In this document: piece after piece, positions 28,526-37,533 of the stretch | How positions within the stretch are numbered: position 1 is the stretch's first letter | Layout: every line of letters begins with the position of its first letter | The notes under the pieces: generated by a model | What the model was told of the DNA's origin: nothing | The model's database searches: none | The model's input: only the letters and a program-made list of their open reading frames with translations | Source of the DNA: DATAOG01 sp963753685 | GTDB lineage: Bacteria; Pseudomonadota; Alphaproteobacteria; Geminicoccales; Geminicoccaceae | Direction: 5' to 3' | Assembly: GCA_963753685.1 (NCBI GenBank) | Contig: CAVWDE010000002.1 | Coordinates: forward strand, 62,001-126,000 | DNA length: 64,000 nucleotides | Made by a program: the position numbers and the translations under genes

Positions 28526-29296
28526 TCAGGCGCCGGCGCCGCCGATCGGCGGCATGAGCGGCGGGCCGGCCAGGACCTCGGCGATGTGCCGGGCCTCGAC
28601 GTGCGAGCCCAGGCGCTTCAGGCGGCCGGCGATGTTCATCAGGCAGCCGAGGTCGCCCGCCAGCACGAGCTCGGCGCCGGTCGCCTCGATCGCCGCCACC
28701 TTGTCGTCGACCATCTTGGTCGAGATCTCCGGATATTTGACGCAGAAGGTGCCGCCGAAGCCGCAGCAGACCTCGCTGTCCCGGAGCTCCGTCAGCTCCA
28801 GGCCCTGAACGCCGGAGAGCAGCTGGCGGGGCTGGTTGCGGACGCCGAGCTCGCGCAGGCTCGAGCAGGAATCGTGATAGGTCGCGCGCACCGGCAGCTC
28901 GACCGCGCTCGCGCCCACGCCCAGGACGTCGACCAGGAAGCCGGTCAGCTCATAGGTGCGCTCCGCCAGCTCCCGGGCGCGCTCGGCATCGGTGGAGCCC
29001 TGCGCGAACAGCTCGGGATAGTGTTTCTTCAGCATGCCGGCGCACGAGCCGGATGGCGCCACGACATAGTCGTAGCCCTCAAGCGCCGCGATCGTGCGCC
29101 TGGCGATCGCGATCGTGTCGGCGCGGTCGCCCTGATTGTAGGCGGGCTGGCCGCAGCAGGTCTGGCCGCGCGGCACCTCGACCCGGCAGCCGGCGGCCTC
29201 GAGCAGGCGGACCGCGGCGAAGCCGACCGTCGGCCGGAACAGATCGACCAGGCAGGTCACGAACAGGGCGACGCGCGGCTCGGGCTTGGCGGGCAT
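28526..29296 (-). CDS. lutA: Lactate utilization protein A (CCG-domain)
   Basis: A 256-residue protein with two CCG domains: VPRGQTCCGQPAYNQGD in the first and EVCCGFGGTFCVKYPE in the second. LutA (YkgE/GlpC-like) carries electrons or binds the iron-sulfur centre of the lactate oxidase complex. First gene of lutABC. Confidence 0.93.
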   Translation of the reverse strand: MPAKPEPRVALFVTCLVDLFRPTVGFAAVRLLEAAGCRVEVPRGQTCCGQPAYNQGDRADTIAIARRTIAALEGYDYVVAPSGSCAGMLKKHYPELFAQGSTDAERARELAERTYELTGFLVDVLGVGASAVELPVRATYHDSCSSLRELGVRNQPRQLLSGVQGLELTELRDSEVCCGFGGTFCVKYPEISTKMVDDKVAAIEATGAELVLAGDLGCLMNIAGRLKRLGSHVEARHIAEVLAGPPLMPPIGGAGA

Positions 29297-29420
29297 GGTA
29301 TCCAGTGGGCGTCCAGCGGAGCGAGTGGAGCGTGCGCGACCTTAGCCGATGACCCCTGCGCCGGCAAATGATCGGACACTCGGACACGGGAGGGTGCGGG
29401 ATCGGGCGGTGCTATGCGGC

Positions 29421-30668
29421 TCAGCTGGTCGGGACCAGCGCTTTGGGCAGGAGCAGCGCCAGGCGACCCTTGCTCTGCATGCGCCCGGCGATCGCCTCGG
29501 CCCGGTCGCCCGCGCCGAAGAAGACGTCGCCCCGGACCACGCCCTTGATCGCGCCGCCGGTGTCCTGGGCGATCATCAGCCGCCGCAGCGGCGCCTGGTC
29601 CTCCGGACGGTCCGGCCGGGGCGCGCTGGTGTCGAGCCAGACCGGCGCGCCGAGCGGCAGGAAGCGGGGATCGACCGCCAGCGAGCGCCCGGCGGTGAGC
29701 GGCACGCCCTCGGTGCCGAGCGGCCCGTCGTCGGCGGTGAGCTCCGGATGCGCCTGAAAGAAAATGTAGGAGGGATTGCGCTCCATGAGGGTCGCGGCGT
29801 CAGCGGGATGGGCGCTGAGCCAGGCCCGGATCGTCTGCAATGAGACCTGGCCGCGACGGAGCGCGCCGAGCTCGACCAGATCGCGGCCGATCGCCCGGTA
29901 GGGCCGGCCGTTCTGCCCGGCGTAGCCAACCCGGACCACCGAGCCGTCGTCCAGCCGGACCTGCCCCGAGCCCTGGATCTGCAGGAAGAACGCCGCGATC
30001 GGGTCGTCGACCCAGACCAGCTCCAGATTTCGCCCGGCGAGCGCGCCGTCGTCGATCTCGGCGCGCGTGTAGTAGGGCACGAACGCGCCGTCCGCGACCC
30101 GGCCCCAGATCGCGTAGCCGGCGAGATCCGGGTTGAACCGGCCGAGGTCGATCCGCAACAGGTCGGGAGGCGGCAGGTGCAGCGGCACCCGATAGCGGCC
30201 GTCGGGGTGCCGCGAGCCGTACAGCACGGGCTCGTAGTAGCCGGTGAACAGGCCATCGGGATTGCCCTGGTCGCTCACCCGATAAGGCTGGAACCAGGTC
30301 TCGAAGAATTCGCGCACCGCCGCGGCGGAGGCGAGGCTCGCGCCCGCATCGGTGGCGGTGCACGCTGCCAGCCAGTCGCCGACCTGGCCGAACGCCGGAT
30401 CCGGCCCCATGGGCTCGGCCGGGGCCCGGCTCCGCAGCCTGCCGCAGGAGCGCCGGAACGCGGTCAGCGCATCGCTCGGATCGTCGGCACCCCAGCCTTC
30501 GAGCCGATCGAAACCGACCGGCTCGAGTGCGAGGCTCGGTGTCGGCGGCACCGGCGGCGTCGGCGCGCAGCCCGCAAGCCCCAGGAGCAAAACCCCGAGG
30601 CCCATGGTCGGGAGGCACAGTGTCAGGAGACGAACGCGTCCGGCCGGCGGCCGGGCCGGTCCGGGCAT
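29421..30668 (-). CDS. mltA: Membrane-bound lytic transglycosylase A
   Basis: A 415-residue lipoprotein (lipobox LAGC near residue 33) with the MltA domain: GLFTGYYEPVL, IQGSGQVRL, VGYAGQNGRPYRAIG, NPSYIFF and the 3D domain IAQDTGGAIKGVVRGDVFFG with catalytic Asp. It cleaves peptidoglycan glycan strands. The start shares one base with the stop of the Tim44-like gene. Confidence 0.95.
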   Translation of the reverse strand: MPGPARPPAGRVRLLTLCLPTMGLGVLLLGLAGCAPTPPVPPTPSLALEPVGFDRLEGWGADDPSDALTAFRRSCGRLRSRAPAEPMGPDPAFGQVGDWLAACTATDAGASLASAAAVREFFETWFQPYRVSDQGNPDGLFTGYYEPVLYGSRHPDGRYRVPLHLPPPDLLRIDLGRFNPDLAGYAIWGRVADGAFVPYYTRAEIDDGALAGRNLELVWVDDPIAAFFLQIQGSGQVRLDDGSVVRVGYAGQNGRPYRAIGRDLVELGALRRGQVSLQTIRAWLSAHPADAATLMERNPSYIFFQAHPELTADDGPLGTEGVPLTAGRSLAVDPRFLPLGAPVWLDTSAPRPDRPEDQAPLRRLMIAQDTGGAIKGVVRGDVFFGAGDRAEAIAGRMQSKGRLALLLPKALVPTS

Positions 30669-31351
30669 CAGCTGGCGGGGGTACGGGTCTCGACCAGCGC
30701 CCAGTTGGGGTCGGTGCTGCGGGTGTCGCGCTCGAAGGTCCAGATGTCGACCACCTCCTCGGCGGTGGTCGGATCGCCGTCGACCACCTTGCCGTCGCGG
30801 TCGCGCACGACGTTGACCTGCTCGGTGGTGAAGCGGATGCCGATGCGCGCGTTCGAGCCATGCAAGGCCGCCTCGACCACGTCGGCGCTACGGATCGAGA
30901 TCAACTGGGTGTCGAGTGTCTGACCGGCGGCCTGGCGCCGATCGATCGCGCCGGCGAAGCCGTTGAAGACGTCGTCGGCCAGCAGCGGCCGGAGCGCGTT
31001 CTTGTCGCCCGCGCTGTAGGCCTCGACGATCATCTCGAAGGCACCGCGGGCACCCTGCAGAAACTGGCGCAGATCGAAGCGCTGGTCGGCCAGCCGGATC
31101 TGGGTCAGGCCGGCCTTGACCTTGCCGTCGGCGAGATCGGCGATCCCGGCCTCGACCGCCGGAGCAGCGCCGATCCGATCCGGCAAAGCCACGACATTGT
31201 CGGCCGCGCCATTGCCGCGGGCACTGCTGAAGTCGGGCCGCCGCCGCTCGTTGCCGGTCCGCCGGCCCAGCACGCTGCGCAGGCGAAGCGCGATGAACGC
31301 CGCAACCATGGCGAAGAACAGGATATCGATGTAGGCAAAACCCTCAGACAT
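30668..31351 (-). CDS. Tim44/TimA-like inner-membrane protein
   Basis: A 227-residue protein with an N-terminal membrane segment (IDILFFAMVAAFIALRLRSV) and a C-terminal Tim44 domain (FLQGARGAFEMIVEAYSAGD, then LRPLLADDVFNGFAGAI). Alphaproteobacterial TimA-type proteins are anchored at the inner membrane; the function is not settled. Coupled to mltA and divergent from fxsA. Confidence 0.9.
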   Translation of the reverse strand: MSEGFAYIDILFFAMVAAFIALRLRSVLGRRTGNERRRPDFSSARGNGAADNVVALPDRIGAAPAVEAGIADLADGKVKAGLTQIRLADQRFDLRQFLQGARGAFEMIVEAYSAGDKNALRPLLADDVFNGFAGAIDRRQAAGQTLDTQLISIRSADVVEAALHGSNARIGIRFTTEQVNVVRDRDGKVVDGDPTTAEEVVDIWTFERDTRSTDPNWALVETRTPAS

Positions 31352-31455
31352 TCTGGCTCCATCGACGCCCGGGTTGCAGCGGCGGGCGATTTCGCGGATG
31401 GTGCCCGCAGGAGCAGCTGGCGCAAGCTAAGGACGCGGTCCTAAACAATCATATA

Positions 31456-32010
31456 ATGCGGAGTTCCGAAAGACAAACCGTCCGCCGAATTCGGGTCGGC
31501 CCGATTTTGCTCGTGGCGTTCGTGGTCGTGCCGCTGGCCGAAATCGCGGTGCTGATCAGGGTCGGCAGCTGGCTCGGTCTGGCACCGACCCTGGCGTTGA
31601 TCGTGCTGAGCGCGGTGGTCGGCACCTGGGTGTTGCGCCGGCAGGGGTTCGGCGTGCTGGCCCGGGCGCGGCGGCAGATGGAGCAAGGCGTGATGCCGGT
31701 GGCCGAGGTGTTCGAAGGCCTCTGCCTGCTGGTCGCGGGGGCGCTGCTGCTGACCCCCGGCTTCCTGACCGATGCCGCCGGCGCCCTGTTGCTGGTGCCG
31801 CCGGTGCGTGCCTTGCTCTACCGGTGGCTCGGCCACTACCTCGAGCGCCATGTCGGCCAGCCGACTGGAGCCCAGCCGTTCGGAGCTAAGCCAGGGGCGG
31901 CGAACGACGCCGGACCGGTGATCGACGCGGAGTTCGAAGAAATCACCAGCGACGAGGTCACGAGCGACGAGGTGCCGCCGCCGCGCGGCGGCTGGGACCG
32001 GCGCTCATGA
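31456..32010 (+). CDS. fxsA: FxsA family membrane protein
   Basis: A 184-residue FxsA-type protein: PLAEIAVLIRVGSWLGL, GTWVLRRQGFGVL and LLLTPGFLTDAAGALLL are hallmarks. Three to four membrane segments, then an acidic tail with a 15-base internal duplication (TSDEVTSDEV). The FxsA family is linked to phage F exclusion suppression. Next to secB in many alphaproteobacteria. Confidence 0.9.
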   Translation: MRSSERQTVRRIRVGPILLVAFVVVPLAEIAVLIRVGSWLGLAPTLALIVLSAVVGTWVLRRQGFGVLARARRQMEQGVMPVAEVFEGLCLLVAGALLLTPGFLTDAAGALLLVPPVRALLYRWLGHYLERHVGQPTGAQPFGAKPGAANDAGPVIDAEFEEITSDEVTSDEVPPPRGGWDRRS

Positions 32011-32522
32011 TCCTGGTCCGGCACGCCGAATCGGAGTGGAACCGGCACTATTCGCGGACCCGGATCGATCCGGGCATCCCCGATCCGGCGCTCACTGCGG
32101 ACGGCCGGCAGCAGGCCGGGCAGCTGGCCCGGCAGCTGGCGCGCGCCGGCGTCGACCGGCTGGTCGCGAGCCCGTACCGGCGCGCCCTCGAGACCGCGAC
32201 CATCGTGGCTGAGGCGCTCGATCTGACGATCGGGGTCGAGCCCTTGGTGCGCGAGCGCTGCGTCTTCTCCTGCGACCTCGGCACGCCGCGCAGCGAGCTG
32301 ATGGCGCTCTGGCCGGCGCTCGACTTCGCCCATCTCGAGGAGCTCTGGTGGGGTCAGCCCGACGAGACCGAGGCGAGCCTCGCCGAGCGCTGCGCAAGGT
32401 TTCGCGCCAAGACCGAACAGCTGCCCGATCGCCATCGGGTGGCGGTGATCACCCATTGGGGCTTCATCCGGGCGCTGACCGGTCAGGAGGTCGGCAACGC
32501 CACCCTGGTCCGGCTGGGCTGA
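32007..32522 (+). CDS. Histidine phosphatase family protein
   Basis: A 171-residue phosphoglycerate mutase-like phosphatase. The catalytic RHAESEWN is at residues 5-12, SPYRRALETA carries the second Arg, and the second His is in AVITHWGF. Its ATG overlaps the fxsA stop (ATGA). Placed between fxsA and secB; the substrate is unknown. Confidence 0.9.
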   Translation: MILVRHAESEWNRHYSRTRIDPGIPDPALTADGRQQAGQLARQLARAGVDRLVASPYRRALETATIVAEALDLTIGVEPLVRERCVFSCDLGTPRSELMALWPALDFAHLEELWWGQPDETEASLAERCARFRAKTEQLPDRHRVAVITHWGFIRALTGQEVGNATLVRLG

Positions 32523-32527
32523 GCCGC

Positions 32528-32633
32528 CCGGCACACCGATCCCCCGGCACACCGAGCCCAAGGCGATAGCCAGTGACAACGATCCAAGCCCACATCCCAA
32601 GGCGATAGCCAGTTTCCCACGGCAATAGCCAGT
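32528..32633. repeat. Short direct repeats between the phosphatase gene and secB
   Basis: CCGGCACACCGA occurs twice 16 bases apart (32528, 32544), then GGCGATAGCCAGT twice (32562, 32601) and once as GGCAATAGCCAGT (32621). The latter contains the dyad GGC-N4-GCC. They fill the whole 126-base gap before secB and carry no coding sequence. Confidence 0.75.
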
Positions 32634-32648
32634 TTCAAGGAAGGACGC

Positions 32649-33188
32649 ATGGCCGAGACCCCAGGGACGCCGCCCGGCGGCGCCACCAATCAGACCAATC
32701 AGCCGCGCCTGATGGTCCAGACCCAGTACGTCAAGGACCTGTCGTTCGAGAATCCGCGCGGCCCCTTCGGTCTGAAGCCCGACCACCAGTTCCAGGTCCA
32801 GATCCGCGAGCTCCAGGTCAAGCGCCAGAAGCTGGCCCCGGATCGCCACGAAGTCGTGCTCGACGTTCAGCTCGAAGGCCACGCCGGCGAGGATACCGTC
32901 TTCGTGCTCGAGCTCAGCTATGCCGGCCTGTTCGTCGTGCTCAACGTGCCCGAGAGCAGCCTCGAGCCGTTCCTGCTGATCGAATGCCCGCGTCTCTTGT
33001 TTCCGTTCGCCCGGCGGATCATCGCCGACGTCACCCGCGATGGCGGCTTCCCGCCCCTGCTCCTCGAGCCGCTCGACTTCGTGGCATTGTACCGCCGGCA
33101 GCACCAGCAGGCCGAGGCGCAGATCCAGGCGGAGGGCAACGGGTCGCCGGTGCCGAACCCGCTGGTCGGCGATGGCGCGGCCGGCTGA
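32649..33188 (+). CDS. secB: Protein-export chaperone SecB
   Basis: A 179-residue SecB: QTQYVKDLSFENP, the strand DVQLEGHA, ELSYAGLFVV, ECPRLLFPFARRIIADVTRD, and GFPPLLLEPLDFVALYR are family signatures. It holds preproteins unfolded for SecA. ATG 32649 follows AGGAAGGA. Slightly longer than E. coli SecB at both ends. Confidence 0.97.
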   Translation: MAETPGTPPGGATNQTNQPRLMVQTQYVKDLSFENPRGPFGLKPDHQFQVQIRELQVKRQKLAPDRHEVVLDVQLEGHAGEDTVFVLELSYAGLFVVLNVPESSLEPFLLIECPRLLFPFARRIIADVTRDGGFPPLLLEPLDFVALYRRQHQQAEAQIQAEGNGSPVPNPLVGDGAAG

Positions 33189-33240
33189 GAGCGGCCGACG
33201 AGGCCTGAGCGATCCGGCACGGCGGGTGGGCCGCCTGGGA

Positions 33241-33888
33241 TCAGGAATTGACCTCGAAGGTCACGCTGAAGTTGCGCGCCTGCTCGGCCGGGTTGACCAG
33301 CCGACCGGAGAAGCTGGTCTTGGCGCCGGCGCCGAGGCGGATCTCCTTGGCCTTGAACAGCTCCTGCTGCAGCCGGCGCCCGCCACCGTCGAGCAGGGTC
33401 ACCCGGATCGGCGGCACCGGGCGGTCGTGCTCGGACACGTTGATGATGTCGCCCTCGACCACGAGCACGGCGACGCCGCCCTCCTCGATCCGTTTGGAGG
33501 TCACGCCCTCGAACTGCAGGCCGAGCCGTTCGGTCAGCGGCAGTCCCAACTTCTGGTAGATTGGGGCACTGGCCGGGAAGCCTGCGACAATTTCGTTGCG
33601 ACCGATGACCGCACTCGCCACGATCAGCACGACCAACACCCCGACCAGCCAGCCGACCAGGCTCGCCGAGCCGGCGCCGGGCACCTTGTCCAGCGCCGCG
33701 ACCGGCGACATGCGCGGGGTCGCCTCCGCGGTCACCGGGGTCAGCTCGATCACCTTCGGCGCGTCGGCCGGCGGCTGCGCCAGCCAGCGGTGGCCGCAAT
33801 TGGCGCAACGCACCGTGCGCCCGGTCGCGCCGACCGACGCCGGATCGACGTGGTAGCGGGTCGAACACTGTGGACAGGTCAGGATCAT
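33241..33888 (-). CDS. MJ0042-type zinc-ribbon membrane protein
   Basis: A 215-residue protein with an N-terminal zinc ribbon (CPQCSTRY and CANCGHRW, four Cys), a membrane segment (ASLVGWLVGVLVVLIVASAVI) and a C-terminal DUF3426-like domain with VVEGDIINVSEHDRPVPP. Divergent from ftsE, the usual alphaproteobacterial context. Confidence 0.9.
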   Translation of the reverse strand: MILTCPQCSTRYHVDPASVGATGRTVRCANCGHRWLAQPPADAPKVIELTPVTAEATPRMSPVAALDKVPGAGSASLVGWLVGVLVVLIVASAVIGRNEIVAGFPASAPIYQKLGLPLTERLGLQFEGVTSKRIEEGGVAVLVVEGDIINVSEHDRPVPPIRVTLLDGGGRRLQQELFKAKEIRLGAGAKTSFSGRLVNPAEQARNFSVTFEVNS

Positions 33889-34006
33889 GGTGTGCTAGTC
33901 TGCAAACCCTCTTCTCGCTCTAGTTGAGCGATCACTGGACTAAAATCCACGGCTGTGCAATCTTTAAAATTTGATAGAATTGCGTCTCGAACCACTGGGC
34001 AGCGCC

Positions 34007-34696
34007 ATGCTCCAACTCGACCAGGTTGCGATGCGCTATGGTGACGGCCCCGAGGTTCTGCAGGGCCTGAACCTCGCGTTGCCGCGTGGCGACTTCGTCT
34101 TCCTGATGGGGCCGACCGGTGCCGGCAAGACCTCGCTGCTGCGCCTGCTCGGTCTGGCGCAGATGCCCTCGCGCGGCCGCTTCACGCTGTTCGAGCGCGA
34201 CGTCCTGAGCCTGCGGCGGGATGAGCTCACCGCCCTGCGCCGCCGCATCGGCATGGTGTTTCAAGACGTCCGGCTGCTCGACCATCTGTCGGCATTTGAC
34301 AACGTCGCCCTGCCGCTGCGGATCAACGGCGCCCAGGACGACCAGATCGGTGGCTTCGTCTCCGAGATGCTTGCCTGGCTCGGACTTTCGGCCGCCATTG
34401 AAGCCAAACCGCCGACCCTGTCAATGGGTCAGCGGCAGTTGATCGCGGTCGCCCGCGCGGTCATCATCCGCCCCAACCTTCTGCTGTGCGACGAGCCCAC
34501 GAGCAACCTCGACAGCAAGCTCGCGCGCCGGCTTATGCACCTGTTCAATCAGCTGCGCAAGCTCGGCACGACCGTGGTGCTCTCGACCCACAGCGAGGAT
34601 CTGGTCGACCGCTATCCGCATCCGGTGCTGCGCATCGCCGAAGGTCGCCTGCGGGGACCCCTGCCGGCGCCGGCGGCGATGGCCGCGGCCGAGTGA
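34007..34696 (+). CDS. ftsE: Cell-division ATP-binding protein FtsE
   Basis: A 229-residue ABC ATPase: Walker A MGPTGAGKTS, Q-loop VFQDVRLLDHLS, Walker B LLLCDEPTSNLDS and H-loop STHSEDL. The signature reads LSMGQRQ instead of FtsE's LSGGEQQ. FtsEX controls septal peptidoglycan hydrolases. ATG 34007 was chosen; a TTG at 33971 would add 12 residues. It sits 13 bases before ftsX. Confidence 0.92.
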   Translation: MLQLDQVAMRYGDGPEVLQGLNLALPRGDFVFLMGPTGAGKTSLLRLLGLAQMPSRGRFTLFERDVLSLRRDELTALRRRIGMVFQDVRLLDHLSAFDNVALPLRINGAQDDQIGGFVSEMLAWLGLSAAIEAKPPTLSMGQRQLIAVARAVIIRPNLLLCDEPTSNLDSKLARRLMHLFNQLRKLGTTVVLSTHSEDLVDRYPHPVLRIAEGRLRGPLPAPAAMAAAE

Positions 34697-34709
34697 GCGG
34701 CAGCGGGCC

Positions 34710-35588
34710 ATGAACCTGCGCCGCTTCGATCTGCCGCTCGACCAGACCGCGGTCGGGCGTTTCCTGCCCTGGACGGTCGCCGCCCTGGTCTACCTCGCGG
34801 TGCTCGCGCTCGGGGTGGCGGCGGTCGCCGACGGCGCGCTGCGCATCTACAACCTGCGCGCCAAACTGGTGACCGTGACCCTGCCCTCGGTCGAAAACGC
34901 CGGCCAGGGCGCCGAGCAGATCAAGGCGGCGCTCGACGTCCTGCAGCAGACCCGCGGGGTGACCTCGGCGACCCCGGTGTCGCCCGAGGAGCTGAAACGG
35001 CTGATCGAGCCCTGGCTCGGCAGCGTCAAGGAGACCAGCGACCTGCCGCTGCCGCGGCTGATCGACGTCACCCTCGACCCGCTCGCCCAGCCCGATCTGC
35101 CGGCCCTCCAGGGCAAGCTCCAGCAGGTCGTGGCCGGCGCGACGGTCGGCACCGAGGCTTTGTCCCGCGATCGCGCCGAGCGCATGGCGGCCTTCTTCCG
35201 GATCTGGGGCGGCAGCGCCGGCGTCCTGGTCCTGCTCGGCGTGCTGGTCGCGGTCGGCGTGATCACCAAGGTCAGCCTCGGGGCGCAGACCCAGGTCGTC
35301 GAGCTGCTGCGCAGCATGGGCGCGCCCGACAGCTACCTCGCCCGCCAGTTCGAGCGCTACGCCCTGCTGTGCGGCCTGCGCGGCGGGCTGCTCGGCTTCG
35401 GGCTGGCGGTGGTGACCATCCTGGGCCTGCTCTACAGCAGCCAGCGGATGGAGCTCGCCGGCTCGATCCAGCTCAACCTCAGCCCGCTCGACTGGCTGCT
35501 GCTCGCCTGCGTGCCGGTGGTCGCGGCCCTGCTGGTCACGGCCATCGCCCGGATGACCGCGCTGCGCGGCCTGGCCCACCTGTCCTGA
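34710..35588 (+). CDS. ftsX: Cell-division membrane protein FtsX
   Basis: A 292-residue protein with an N-terminal membrane segment, an extracytoplasmic domain (residues about 45-165) and three C-terminal segments around VVELLRSMGAPDSYLARQFE, the FtsX permease motif. Partner of FtsE directly upstream. Confidence 0.92.
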   Translation: MNLRRFDLPLDQTAVGRFLPWTVAALVYLAVLALGVAAVADGALRIYNLRAKLVTVTLPSVENAGQGAEQIKAALDVLQQTRGVTSATPVSPEELKRLIEPWLGSVKETSDLPLPRLIDVTLDPLAQPDLPALQGKLQQVVAGATVGTEALSRDRAERMAAFFRIWGGSAGVLVLLGVLVAVGVITKVSLGAQTQVVELLRSMGAPDSYLARQFERYALLCGLRGGLLGFGLAVVTILGLLYSSQRMELAGSIQLNLSPLDWLLLACVPVVAALLVTAIARMTALRGLAHLS

Positions 35589-35655
35589 GCCGGGTCCCCG
35601 GCTGCGCGACGGCGCTTGCCATCGGCGGCCGGCTCCGCTCTACCTCTGTTCTGCG

Positions 35656-36441
35656 ATGTCCAGGCCGGTTGCGTCCAGCGTCCCTGCCAGAGCAGCGCGC
35701 CCGAGCCCGATCGTGGTCGCGCGCTCGCTTCTGTTCAACCTGGTCTTCTGGCTCTGGACCGGGGTGATGGTGATCCTGGTGCTACCGCTGCTGCTCTGCC
35801 CGCGCGGCACCATGATGGCGGCCGCGCGGCTCTGGGAACGGGGCCTCCGGGCGCTGCTCGCGACCATTACCGGCCTCACCTACGAGGTCCGCGGCCGGGA
35901 GCGGATCCCGGCCAGACCGGCGGTGTTCGCGGTCAAGCACCAGTCGGCCTGGGAGACCCTGACCCTGCACCTGCTGCTGACCGACCCGGCGATCGTGCTC
36001 AAGCGCGAGCTGACCCGGATCCCGCTGTTCGGCCGCTACCTGCTGCACGCCGGCATGATCCGGATCGACCGCGAGCGCGGCGCGAGCGCGCTCCGCTCGC
36101 TGATCGAGGGCGCGCGCCAAGCCCTCGCGCGCGGCTCCGAGGTGGTGATCTTCCCCGAGGGCACGCGCGCCCCGCCGGGCGAGCACAATCCCTATCATCC
36201 CGGCGTCGCCGCGCTCTATCTCCAGCTCGGCTGCGAGGTGGTGCCGGTCGCCCTCAATTCCGGCCTGTTCTGGGGCCGGCGCAGCTTCGTCAAGCGCCCG
36301 GGCCGGATCGTGCTCGAGTTCCTGGCGCCGATCGCCCCCGGGCTCGACCGCAAGGCCTTCATGGCCGAGCTCGAGCGCCGGATCGAGGGCGCGACCACAG
36401 CCTTGATCGCCGAGGCACGGGGTCAGATCGGCGCCGTTTGA
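35656..36441 (+). CDS. 1-acyl-glycerol-3-phosphate acyltransferase (PlsC family)
   Basis: A 261-residue acyltransferase with an N-terminal membrane segment. Motif I is KHQSAWET (the alphaproteobacterial form of HX4D/E), motif III is VIFPEGTRAPPG. It makes phosphatidic acid from lysophosphatidic acid. It follows ftsX by 67 bases, an order seen in other alphaproteobacteria. Confidence 0.92.
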   Translation: MSRPVASSVPARAARPSPIVVARSLLFNLVFWLWTGVMVILVLPLLLCPRGTMMAAARLWERGLRALLATITGLTYEVRGRERIPARPAVFAVKHQSAWETLTLHLLLTDPAIVLKRELTRIPLFGRYLLHAGMIRIDRERGASALRSLIEGARQALARGSEVVIFPEGTRAPPGEHNPYHPGVAALYLQLGCEVVPVALNSGLFWGRRSFVKRPGRIVLEFLAPIAPGLDRKAFMAELERRIEGATTALIAEARGQIGAV

Positions 36442-36470
36442 GGCGCCGATCCGACCGTCGCCGGCAACCG

Positions 36471-36818
36471 TCAGCCGGAGCGCGCGACTGTCATGGTCGC
36501 GCTGTCAGGAACTTGAGGTCGTCGGCTCGCCGGGTTGAGCCCCGTCGTCTGCTCCAGCCACTCGTTCGGTTCGCCGTCGATCAGCAGCTGCCAACCGCCT
36601 GACTGCCGGTTTTCGACACCGTCGATGGCGCGGAACGAGGCGTTCGCAAGGCCAGCTCGGCTCACGAACTCCGCGACTTCGACGGCGAACTCAACCCCCG
36701 GCGCCATCGTTGCGGCCGCGTTCATGACGTCAACGACGTTCATGTCCGGCTGGTGGGCGATTCCTGTGAAGGTCTTCTTGGCGCCGGTGCCGTAATCGAT
36801 GACCAGCGTGATTGCCAT
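36471..36818 (-). CDS. Small DUF4430-like protein
   Basis: A 115-residue protein starting MAITLVIDYGTGAKKTF. The tail GGWQLLIDGEPNEWLEQTTG resembles the ubiquitin-like DUF4430 (transcobalamin C-terminal) type, where a short strand precedes the W-x-x-x-I-N-G element. No signal peptide. ATG 36818 was preferred over 36875, which lacks a ribosome site. Role unknown. Confidence 0.6.
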   Translation of the reverse strand: MAITLVIDYGTGAKKTFTGIAHQPDMNVVDVMNAAATMAPGVEFAVEVAEFVSRAGLANASFRAIDGVENRQSGGWQLLIDGEPNEWLEQTTGLNPASRRPQVPDSATMTVARSG

Positions 36819-36935
36819 TGCCTGAACTCCTATGGGTTGGATTTGCCTGCAGATAATCGATGTCATCTTGATCATGAATCGAGCGTCACGCTGTGGGCTG
36901 TGAAACGGCTCACAATCGACGCCTCGAAAGTTCTT

Positions 36936-37526
36936 CTACTGTGCGGTATTCCCCGGCGCCGCCGATGGCAGCGGTCCGTCGGCATTTCCTTCAGGCCTGG
37001 AGCTCCTCAGCGCTTTGGCGAGCGCATGCAGCGGGCCGTCCTGGATGCCCAGCTCTTCGAGATGGGCGACCGTGCTGGCCAGATAGTCGGGGCAGGTGCC
37101 GGACCGGCCGATGCCGTCCCGGACCAGCTCGAGCACGCGCGTCGGGTCCAGCTTGCCGGCATATTGCTCATGCTCGCGGCGGACGACGTAGCCCCAGGCG
37201 GGCAGGCGGCCCGCGGCCGTGGTCACCTGCAAAAGCTGGCGCCGATAGACGTTGGTCACCAGCTCGCGGGCATCGAGATAGCGCAGCACGTCCGCCTCCC
37301 GGTCGGCCGCGAGCGCGAGCGCGCGGCCGCGGCAGGAGCCGCCCCGGTCCAGCCCGAGCACGAGCCCGGGCCGGTCCTTGGTGCCACGGTGCACCCAGGA
37401 GTAGACGCAGAGGCTCCGGTGATAGCCGTGGAGCCAGGCGTCGACCACCTCCTCATGCTCGAAACCCGGCCGCCACATCAGCGAGCCATAGGCGAAGATC
37501 CAGACCCTGGCCGGGGGCGACGACAA
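36936..37526 (-). CDS. chaC: Glutathione-specific gamma-glutamylcyclotransferase (ChaC)
   Basis: About 196 residues: VWIFAYGSLMWRPGF is the substrate loop, followed by GTKDRPGLVLGLDRGGSC, GYVVRREHEQYAGKLD (catalytic Glu) and a helical end. ChaC cleaves glutathione to 5-oxoproline and Cys-Gly. The start is set at TTG 37526, four bases after the upstream stop, because the longer frame (37598) would overlap the preceding gene by 65 bases. Confidence 0.87.
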   Translation of the reverse strand: MSSPPARVWIFAYGSLMWRPGFEHEEVVDAWLHGYHRSLCVYSWVHRGTKDRPGLVLGLDRGGSCRGRALALAADREADVLRYLDARELVTNVYRRQLLQVTTAAGRLPAWGYVVRREHEQYAGKLDPTRVLELVRDGIGRSGTCPDYLASTVAHLEELGIQDGPLHALAKALRSSRPEGNADGPLPSAAPGNTAQ

Positions 37527-37533
37527 GGGGCGC

